From Microglena sp. YARC (Eukaryota; Chlorophyta; Chlorophyceae; Chlamydomonadales; Chlamydomonadaceae), in NCBI GenBank assembly GCA_022414725.1, contig CM039464.1, positions 3,631,852-3,695,851 of the forward strand: a stretch of 64,000 bases of DNA, in the 5' to 3' direction. Below the pieces are notes generated by a model. It was given only the letters and a program-made list of their open reading frames with translations. It had not been told where the DNA came from and ran no database searches. A program made the translations under genes and the position numbers. Position 1 is the stretch's first letter. Every line of letters begins with the position of its first letter. This document shows positions 42,829 through 52,528 of the stretch, piece after piece.

Positions 42829-43298
42829 GAGAAAGAGAGATGTAGGTAGTTAGCAAGGTTCCGTTCAGAGTAGGAAAGGCTCCGCCACATCACTCCTAAT
42901 CCTTCCAGTCTGGGATTAGTGCAGGTAGACCCACGCTTTGAGGCAAAAATCCTTTTTGCCAAAAATAAAATAAAAACAAGTGCACTTATACTCTTGGCAC
43001 TGTAAACACCTAGCCGTACGGAGCCCCAGGTTTTTGCATGCTCTGGGATTTGTCATTTCGGAGTGTACATATCGCCTAATATGGTTTGGTTCCTCTGAAT
43101 GTATTAGATGTTGATGTTATTGTCAAAGACGGCAGCCTTAAAGGCTGGAGGGATGTAACCAAGGTGGAAGAAGAAGAATTGTTATTCGGCATCTAACCGG
43201 CTGCAAAAATACATTACCCCCTCCCCCCCCCCCCCCCCCCCCCCCCCCCCGGGTAAAGGCTGGAGGCATGTAACCGAGTTAAAGGTAAAGGTCTCATG
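42626..43298. other. Geneless interval with GA repeat and poly-C
   Basis: 42655-42715 is the reverse-strand copy of the 16.77 kb repeat. 42800-42840 is (GA)n. 43218-43252 is poly-C. Nothing coding recognised. Confidence 0.6.
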
Positions 43299-43480
43299 CA
43301 GGGTACTTCCAAGCGCGCGCTGGCGCGCTGCCTTTTTGAGCCCCACTGCGCGTTTCGCGCAGTTCTTTGCAACCCCTGTGGGCGCAGCAAGCATTTTTGC
43401 GCTTTTTGCACTACAAAGCGCAGTTTTTATCTTTCAAGTGCGCTTAAGCGCTGGCCAATTTAATCAATGGCAGTATCCTG
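43299..43480. mobile_element. hAT-like MITE family N1, copy 4
   Basis: CAGGGTACTTCC to GGCAGTATCCTG, 182 bp, perfect duplication GTCTCATG (43291-43298, 43481-43488). Confidence 0.93.
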
Positions 43481-43492
43481 GTCTCATGTAGT

Positions 43493-43815
43493 CTTATGAT
43501 TTGGTGCCTTCGAATGTTCTTAGAGCGATCATAAAAACGATCATTTAATGATATTAGAGCGATCACCAAAGCGGTCATTTATGTTCTTAGAGCGATCATG
43601 TCATGACCTTAGAGCGACCATTTAATGCTATTAAAGCGATCATCGGAGTGATCATCTATGTTCTTAGAGCGATCATAACAACGGTCATGTTTGTTCTTAG
43701 AGCTATAATTTGATGATCTTAGAGCGACCATTTAATTATATTAAAGCGATCATCAGAGCGATCATCTATGTTCTTAGAGCGATCATTAAAACGAGCATTT
43801 ATGTTCTTAGACGGA
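43493..43815. repeat. GCGATCAT minisatellite
   Basis: About nine irregular 30-36-bp units of TTCTTAGAGCGATCAT with AAAACGATCATTTA variants. Confidence 0.85.
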
Positions 43816-45156
43816 TCGCTAAACCAGGTTACCAATTTACCATGTGCTGCATGGGGTTTCCAGGGACGTTTGGCGATCTGGTTGGCACCTACGGCAGATT
43901 ACGGAACCATGTGTGTGCCTGTGTGGGTGGATCTTGGTTGCTCGAGCATCCAGCTGCATGGACAAGTCCCTAAAGCTAATTCGGGAGCATTTGGCTACCG
44001 GCCAATTTGGGAGCAGTTGGCTACCGGCCAATTTGGAAGCAGTTGGCTAGTTGGCTAACCCGAGACTGAAACATATAAGGTTGGGCAAATCCCCCTAGCC
44101 TGTCTGGCCTACCCCTGGACAGTAACATTTACACATTGTTGCAAACCGTGACATTAAAATATCTTCTTCCGGTACAATGAAACAAAAATCATATCTTGAT
44201 ATTATTAAACTATCTTCATATCACTAATTCATTATATATACATGGCGTATGGTATCATGATTAGTTGAGGTTGTGCAAGTGCCTGTAGCCTAATTGTATC
44301 CCCCCTGGACTGTTACATACATGCATGATAAGTGCCCGGGGTATGTACCGAATACGGTATACACGTCTACCAGCCAAAAACGATTACTAGGACAAGGTTT
44401 ACTTTTAAGTTTTAACTTGTACCGGCGTGTAGAGTAAATTAAATAATTGAAAGCCCAGTACCGTATCTAAGACAGTCCAGGGATAGCCAAATGGGCTAAA
44501 GGGACTCGCCCATACATTACGATCAGGAAAGGCAGTTTAAAAACTATCAATGGCGAACTGAAACCCAACAAATTGTTAAGGACGGGGGCTCGGAGTTCGT
44601 GCTATACAGAGAATTCAACGTCGCATTTCTTGTCGCATTTATTAGTACATATTGTTGAAGATGTTTCCATCCTCTGAATGAGTCACAATTTAATGTAATT
44701 ACCCATGATGATGATTGAATTCTGTTGCATAATTAAATGATCACTGTAGCAGGAACTCAGGGCCCCCCCGTTGGTAAAACGATTGTTTAGGGTTCAGTTC
44801 ATTAGTGCTTTTTCTTTTTAAGCCCTTCCTACTACGTTTAGGCAAGTCCCTTTAGCCTATTTGGCCTACCCCTGGACTGTAACATACATACATACATGAT
44901 ACATACATACATACCCATCATGGCTAGGTTGTAACCACAGAGATGGAAGTACCCCATACAAAGCCTTCACTCTCTTACTTCTGACCCTTGATTGTTAATT
45001 AAAGCATGGTTCGAAGACCCCCCCCCCCCCCCCCCCACACACACACACGCATACACGTGCGAGCTCATACGCGCACATACGCACACACACACGCTGTGTG
45101 GAGCGGACCTACGATCTATGGTGATTTAGCGTGATAATCCATTGCTAGGTCTTGAC
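43816..45156. other. Geneless interval with R2 repeats
   Basis: 44473-44615 (plus) and 44755-44885 (minus) are R2 copies in inverted orientation. 45020-45095 is poly-C followed by CA-rich DNA. 43.99-44.05 kb has three GGCTACCGGCCAATTTGG-like repeats. No gene found. Confidence 0.6.
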
Positions 45157-45356
45157 CAGGTGAGGGTAATACAAAGCGCGCGCGGCAGCGCTTTTACGGC
45201 AGTGCTTTATGAGCCCCACTGCGCGTTTCGCACAGTTTTTTCAACCCCCTGTAGACGCAGCGCGCAGCTTTTGCACTTTTTGCACTACAAAGCGCTGACA
45301 AATTTGACATTTGTGCGCTTTAAGCGCTGACCAATTTGACAAAATGTAGTACCCTG
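45157..45356. mobile_element. hAT-like MITE family N1, copy 5
   Basis: CAGGTGAGGGTAATAC to ATGTAGTACCCTG, 200 bp, perfect duplication GTCTTGAC (45149-45156, 45357-45364). Confidence 0.92.
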
Positions 45357-45384
45357 GTCTTGACCATGACCATGACGCTGAAAG

Positions 45385-45850
45385 CTGGGTTGCTGGGGCC
45401 ATTTTTGGCGGAGCCCCCATGTTAACCCATTTGTCCGTTTGTCAGACAAAAAAAATTAAAAATTGAAGCCTGACACGTCATCCAACGAAAAATTGAAAAT
45501 TGAAGCCTGACGCGTAACTAACTTGCTTCGGTCAGCTCCATCGTTGCCACGTTTCGTTCTGTTGCAAGCACACTCCGCCAATTTTCCGCGTTGCTTGCGA
45601 TGCTACATAGGACTTATCATATTTCATCCCATTTGGCTACCTCTAGACTGCACCATACACCACTGTTCATGAGATGGCCTAGAGAGCTTCTAGAGTGGTC
45701 TTCATGGCTAGGTCTTGACCATAGGTTGCTGGGGCCATTTTTGGCGGAGCCCCCTCTTCAAGGGGGCGGGAGCCCCCATGTTTACCCATTTGTCCGTTTG
45801 TCCAACCGAAAATCGAAAATTGAAGCCTGACACATCACCCAACGAGATGG
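45385..45850 (-). repeat. R1 repeats, one long and one partial, inverted orientation
   Basis: 45393-45612: GGGGCCATTTTTGGCGGAGC to TTTTCCGCGTTGCTTGCGATGC. 45728-45835 repeats the first half (GGCGGAGCCCCCTCTTCAAG). Flanking GGCTAGGTCTTGACCA is duplicated. Confidence 0.75.
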
Positions 45851-45964
45851 CCTAGATTGCTTCTCAAGAGTGGTCCCCATGGCTAGGTCTTGACAACAAA
45901 GCTGGAGGCGGGGTCGTTGGGGTCAATCTCATCCCAAGCTGGAAAGTGCATGGGCAAAGCTTCC

Positions 45965-46022
45965 GATCTGCAGGGAGTTTAGGGTTTAGGGTTAAGGTTT
46001 AAGGTTTAAGGGTTTGGGGTTA
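45965..46022. repeat. Interstitial telomere-like repeat
   Basis: GAGTTTAGGGTTTAGGGTTA then degenerate AAGGTTTAAGG units: the TTTAGGG type. Confidence 0.8.
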
Positions 46023-46072
46023 AGCTTCCGATCTGCAGGGAGTCATGCGTAACCTTAGTTAGTTAGGTGTTA

Positions 46073-46210
46073 CAGTCCAAGGATAGACCAATTAGGCTAA
46101 AGGGACTTGCCAAACCATGACAGGAGGGGCTTTAACGAAAAAGCATTGATGAACTGAAGCCCAAACAATTGTTTTGCCGACGGGGGCCCTGAGTTTTTGC
46201 TACAGTGAAA
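46073..46210. repeat. R2 repeat copy
   Basis: ACAGTCCAAGGATAGACCAA to GGGCCCTGAGTTTTTGCTAC. Confidence 0.75.
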
Positions 46211-46254
46211 ATCAGTTTCGATGATACCCTTAGAGAGGAAAGCAAGATTGGGGT

Positions 46255-47330
46255 AGTCACAACACCCTATCACATGTGACATGCAACAAACAACACGAAT
46301 AGCAACATATACCATGCACCATGCACCATGCATGTGTATGCTACACCCTATCACATGCAACATGCAACAATCATAACGAATATACACAAACAACGCATAT
46401 AGTCACAACACCAATGGAACATGCAACATAGACCATGCACCATGCACCATGTATTCGTATGATACACATCTACCACATGCAACATAAAAACAACAACATG
46501 AATATACACAAACAAGACATATAGTCACAACACCCATGAAACATGCAACATATAACATGCACCATGTATGCGTAGTCACAACACCCTTTCACATGCACCA
46601 TGTATGTGTATGCTACACCCTTTCACATGTAACTTACAACAAATAACAGGAATATGCACAAACAACACATATAGTCACAACACCCATGCAACAGGCAACA
46701 TGCAACATGAATATACACAAACAACACATATAGTCGCAACACCCATGCAACAGGCAATATGCAACATGAATATACACAAACAACACATATAGTCACAACA
46801 CTCATGCAACAGGCAACATGCAACATGAATATACACAAACAACACATATAGTCACAACACCCATGCAACAGGCAACATGCAACATGAATATACACAAACA
46901 ACACATATAGTCACAACACCCATGCAACAGGCAACATGCAACATGAATATACACAAACAACACATATAGTCACAACACCCATGCAACAGGCAACATGCAA
47001 CATGAATATACACAAACAACACATATAGTCACAACACCCATGCAACAGGCAACATGCAACATGAATATACACAAACAACACATATAGTCACAACACCCAT
47101 GCAACAGGCAACATGCAACATGCAACATGAATATACACAAACAACACATATAGTCACAACACCCATGCAACAGGCAACATGCAACATGAATATACACAAA
47201 CAACACACATGTGTTACAACACAAGTTACAACACCCATGCAACATGCACCCTATAACATGCAGCACAGACCACGCACCATGCAACATGCATGTGTAAGCT
47301 ACATACTATCACATGCAACATGCAACAAGC
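46255..47330. repeat. CACAACACCCATGCAACA array, ~60-bp units
   Basis: About ten near-identical units from 46.64 to 47.24 kb (CATGCAACAGGCAACATGCA, ATATACACAAACAACACATA, TAGTCACAACACC) with diverged flanking units. Open frames on both strands are artefacts. Confidence 0.93.
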
Positions 47331-47394
47331 AACATACACAATTATATATAAATACATGCAATGCGTATTGCGGTAAGCCACATCCCGCATACAG

Positions 47395-48135
47395 CAAACT
47401 ACATGAAGCATATCTAGTACATGCAACATATCTAGTACATGCAACATATCTAGTACATGCAACATATCTAGTACATGCAACATATCTAGTACATGCAACA
47501 TATCTAGTACATGCAACATATCTAGTACATGCAACATACCTAGTACATGCAACATATCTAGTACATGCAACATATCTAGTACATGCAACATATCTAGTAC
47601 ATGCAACATATTTAGTACATGCAACATATCTAGTACATGCAACATATCTAGTACATGCAACATACCTAGTACATGCAACATATCTAGTACATGCAACATA
47701 TCTAGTACATGCAACATATCTAGTACATGCAACATATCTAGTACATGCAACATACCTAGTACATGCAACATATCTAGTACGTGCAACATATCTAGTACAT
47801 GCAACATACCTAGTACATGCAACATATCTAGTACATGCAACATACCTAGTACATGCAACATATCTAGTACATGCAACATATCTAGTACATGCAACATATC
47901 TAGTACATGCAACATATCTAGTACATGCAACATATCTAGTACATGCAACATACCTAGTACATGCAACATATCTAGTACATGCAACATATCTAGTACATGC
48001 AACATATTTAGTACATGCAGCATACCTAGTACATGCAACATATCTAGTACATGCAACATATCTATTACATGCAACATATCTAGTACATGCAACACATCTA
48101 GTACATGCAACATATCTAGTACATGCAACATACAA
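47395..48135. repeat. 18-bp satellite, ~40 units
   Basis: Unit TCTAGTACATGCAACATA with few variants (CCTAG, TTTAG). The period is a multiple of three, so frames stay open on both strands (plus-strand hexapeptide YLVHAT). Confidence 0.96.
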
Positions 48136-48164
48136 CAAACAACATCTAAGATGCCCCCCTGCCC

Positions 48165-48612
48165 CCCTGAGCACACACCTTTTCTGTGGGAACTTCTTGT
48201 CTATGACAGAAGCCAGGTCACGGTACAAGTGCTAGCAACCTAAAGCTTATTTCTACCCCCCACCCCCCTCTCCTTTCCTCCCTCCACCCCATGTCCCCCC
48301 CCCCCCCCCCCCTTCCCCCTCCCTCCCTCCACCCCACGTACCCCCCTTTTCCCCCATCCCTCCCTCTCTACACCCCCCAATCCACCCAGTGCACACACCT
48401 TCTCTGTGGGAACTCCTTGTCTATGACAGCAGCCAGGTCATTGTACAAGTGCTAGCAACCCCAAGCTTATCCCCCCCCCCCCCCCCCCCCCCCACTCCCT
48501 CTCTCCCCCTCCAACCCTGCGCACACAACTTCTATGTGGGAACTCCTTGCCTATGACAGCAGCCAGGTAATTGTATAAGTGCTAGAAATCCAAAGCTGAT
48601 CTCCTCCCCCCC

Positions 48613-48643
<31 letters not shown>

Positions 48644-48900
48644 CCTCCTCCTCCTCTCCCCCCCAACCCCCCCAGAGCACACACACCTTCTCTGTGGGAA
48701 CTCCTTGTCTATGACGGCAGCCAGGTCATCGGGCAAGTGCTCGCAACCCAAAGATGATTCTCCCCCCCCCCTCCTCCTCCCTTCCTCCCTCCACCCCATA
48801 TCCATCCCCCCCCCCCCCCCCCCTTCCCCCCTCCCTCCCTCCCACCCACGTACCCCCCTCACCCCCAGCCCTCCCTGTCTACACCCCCAACCCACCCCAG
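48165..48900 (-). repeat. 3'-edge copies of IAH1 exon 5
   Basis: Four copies near 48172-48232, 48397-48457, 48527-48590 and 48683-48752. On the minus strand they encode HLYxDLAAVIDKEFPQ and end in RR or an equivalent before a GTGTGTG donor-like end. Spacers in sense are poly-G and GGGTGGAGGGAGG. Confidence 0.9.
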
Positions 48901-48909
48901 TGCACACAC

Positions 48910-49019
48910 CTTATCTGTGGAAACTCCTTGTCTATGACAGCAGCCAGATCTTTGTACAAGTGCTGGTTTCCAGCTGGGGTGAGGTGGAGACCGTCACACA
49001 GCAGCTTTGGGCCCCAATC
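48910..49019 (-). CDS. IAH1: IAH1 exon 5: catalytic Asp-His block
   Basis: DWGPKLLCDGLHLTPAGN to VIDKEFPQI plus two bases; acceptor CCTGTGGAG, donor ATAAG/GTGTGT. Upstream partial copies keep a better acceptor (CTGCCCAG). Confidence 0.85.
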
Positions 49020-52000
49020 CTCCACAGGGTACAGGCAGGATAGAGAGGATGGTGTGGTTCGGTGTGTTGTGTTGTGTTGTGGTTTGGTTTGGCTTGAATG
49101 ATTGATTGATTGGTAGCACTGAACAAGTACTACAAAGCTGGTTGTCAGCAAGATAGAGTGGGGGCCGACGCACAGCAGCTTAGGGCCCAAATCCTGGGCA
49201 GGGTAAAGGCAGGATACAGAGGATGGTGTGGTGTGGTGTGGTGTGGTTTGGTGCGGTGTGGGCTTGAATGATTGGGAGCACTGATCACGTACTATACAGC
49301 TGGTTGTCAGCAAGAGTGGGGGCCAACACACTGCAGCATGGGGCCCCAATCCTGGGCAGGGTAAAGGCAGGATACAGAGGATGGTGCGGTGTGGTGTGGT
49401 GTGGTGAGGTGTGGTCTAGAAAAGAAAAGCTGTACGCCTAGTCGGCGTGATTTAAGGAAGCAGTCCAAAGGGGGTCCTCGGACAACACCATGGGGGGGAA
49501 GGGGGTTCCGGGGGGCGGTAGGTAGCAGTGGAGGAGGGCGGATTGGGGGATTGGAAAGAAGCAGATTCCAAAGCACGACGGTGGCAGGTGATGCGATGAG
49601 CGTAGGAGACAGCATGAAGGTGAAGAGAGTTAAGGAGGTGGGCGAAAGTAGAAGGGTGGATGCCGAGAGAGGTAAGGGTAGGTAAGATCGAAGCAAAGAT
49701 AGTGCCGTAGGAGCCGAGGATGATGGGTTGGTGGTAGATAACGCGCCAGCCAGCAAGAATGAGTTCCGATTGTATTTTGGAGTGTTGGGCCAGCTTTCTG
49801 GTAAGAGTGGATGGGTACAGGGTATCCCAAGCATAGGTGAGTTCAATGATGTTGAGTGTGTGTTATGCTTGTAGGGAAGCAAGGGTCGAAGGAGAGACGA
49901 CAGCGGAGTGTGAGGGGGCGCCGGTGGGGGAGAGGCCAGCAATGATAAAAAAATGGTGTGGTGAGGGATTGAATGATAGGTAGCACTGAACATGTACTAT
50001 ACAGCTGGTTGTCAGCATGATTGGGGGCCGACACACAGCAGCTTAGGGCCCCAATCCTGGGCAGAGTAAATATGCATGTTATCTCTGTAGCACGAACTCA
50101 GGGACTTAGTAAGTAAAACGATTGGAAGACGTGCCCCATGGAAACCCACCCCCTGATCCCTGAACTTTTTTCAGGTCCCAACCAGGGTACTACAAACCAC
50201 GCGCTGCAGCGCGATTTCGCGCACGCTTTTTGAGCACCACTGCGCGTTTCGCTCAGTTTTTTCAACTCCCTGTGGGCGCAGCGCGCAGTTTTTGCGCTTT
50301 TTGCACTGCAAAGCGCTGACCAATTTGACATTTGTGCGCTTTATGCGCTGGCCAATTTGACAAACTGTAGTACCCTGGTCCCAACCCTAGACAGGGCAAA
50401 GGCAGGATGCATTCTATCTCAGTACTGAAAACTCCTGTACAGAGTTACTATCTCTGCACTGGAAACTCCTGTACAGAGTTTCTGTCTCTGCACTGGAAAC
50501 TCCTGTACAGAGTTTCTGTCTCTGTACTGGAAACTCCTGTACAGAGTTTCTATCTTTGTACTGGAAACTCCTGTACAGAGTTTCTATCTTTGTACTGAAA
50601 ACTCCTGTACAGAGTTTCTATCTTTGTACTGGAAACTCCTGTACAGAGTTTCTATCTTTGTACTGGAAACTCCTGTACAGAGTTTCTATCTCTGCACTAG
50701 AAACTCCTGTACAGAGTTTCTATCTCTGTACTGGAAAATCCTGTACAGAGTTTCTATCTTTGTACTGGAAACTCATGTACAGAGTTTCTATCTTTGTACT
50801 GGAAACTCCTGTACAGAGTTTCTGTCTCTGCACTGGAAACTCCTGTACAGAGTTTCTATCTTTGTACTGGAAACTCCTGTACAGAGTTTCTATCTTTGTA
50901 CTGGAAACTCCTGTACAGAGTTTCTATCTCTGCACTGGAAACTCCTGTACAGAGTTTCTATCTCTGCACTGGAAACTCCTGTACAGAGTTACTATCTCTG
51001 TACTGGAAACTCCTGTACAGAGTTTCTATCTTTGTACTGGAAACTCCTGTACAGAGTTTCTATCTTTGTACTGGAAACTCCTGTACAGAGTTTCTATCTT
51101 TGTACTAAAAACTCCTGTACAGAGTTTCTATCTCTGCACTGGAAACTCCTGTACAGAGTTTCTATCTTTGTACTGGAAACTCCTGTACAGAGTTTCTATC
51201 TTTGTACTGGAAACTCATGTACAGAGTTTCTATCTTTGTACTGGAAACTCCTGTACAGAGTTTCTATCTCTGCACTGGAAACTCCTGTACAGAGTTTCTA
51301 TCTCTGCACTGGAAACTCCTGTACAGAGTTACTATCTCTGTACTGGAAACTCAGGGTCTCTGTCGGTAAAACAATTTGTTGGGGTCCATTTCATCTGTGC
51401 CTTTTTCATACTCTTCAGCACGAACGGAAGGCCTCTATCCGTAAAACAATTTGTTGCCGCCCAGTTCACCAGTGCTTTCCATTTTATTATATAGCACGAA
51501 CGCAAGGCCTCCGTAGGTAAAACAATTTGTTGGGGCCCAGTTTGTCTGTGCCTTTTTGTATTCTACAGCACCAACACAAGACCTCAGTCGGTGAAAAACT
51601 TTGTTGGAGCCCAGTTCACAAGTGCTTTTTTTGTATTCTATAGCAGGAACGCAAGGCTTCTGTTGGCAAAAAAAATTAGTTGGGGCCCATTTCATCTGCG
51701 ATTGTTTTCGTTTTAGCCCCTCCTGATAGCGCGTCACTAAGCCCTAAACCCTAAACCCTTTCGTTTTAGCCCCTCCTGATGGTGAGTCCCTTCAGCCTGT
51801 TTGGCTACCCCTGGACTGTAACATGCACACACACATATCTCAGCTATCCTGTCAGGCAGGCACTTCTCACGAACGCCAGTCAGTCCCTTCAGCCTGTTTG
51901 GCTGCCCCTGGACTGTAACATGCACACACACATATCTCAGCTATCCTGTCAGGCAGGCACTTCTCCTGAGTTAGGGCCTCCGTCAGTAAAACGATTTGTT

Positions 52001-52483
52001 GGGGCCCAGTTCACCAATTCTTGTTTTTTGTTTTAGCCCCTCCTGATATCGTTGGGCGTGTCCCTTCAGCCTATTTGGCTACCCTTGGACTGTGACATAG
52101 ATAAATGCTGTAAGGATGGATACAGATGAGGGTTAGGGTGTTAGGGTGTTAGGGATTAGGGTTTTTCATGTTGTACGGATTGATACCGATGAGGGTTAGA
52201 TGATGAACCCCAAGGAAACCCAACCCCTTAAACCCTGGACATGGTGAAGGATCTACAAACCCTAAACCCTAAACCCAGCCTAAGTTATATCCCTAAACCC
52301 TAAAACCTAAAATTGGGTCAGGTCCCACACCCTCTCTTCACATCTCACCCCCACCTTGCGGCCCAAAACAGTAGCAGGTCAGTTTTATCAGCATGGTTCA
52401 GCCACACTTCCCCTTGGGTCCTACCCAACTCAGCCTCGTTTTGGTGTTGTCGCATGGTGGAGGGTCGAGGCGGGGGCGGTTGG

Positions 52484-52528
<45 letters not shown>

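Noticed and set aside
46200..46275. Possible IAH1 last exon (YPNLAFLSKGIIETDFH on the minus strand)
   Set aside because: The phase from exon 5 leads to a stop within three codons at the only nearby acceptor, and similarity to the family C-terminus is too weak.
50556..51494. 312-codon frame with TPVQSFYLCTGNSC repeats
   Set aside because: Product of the 34-bp palindromic satellite, with equal frames offset on the same strand.
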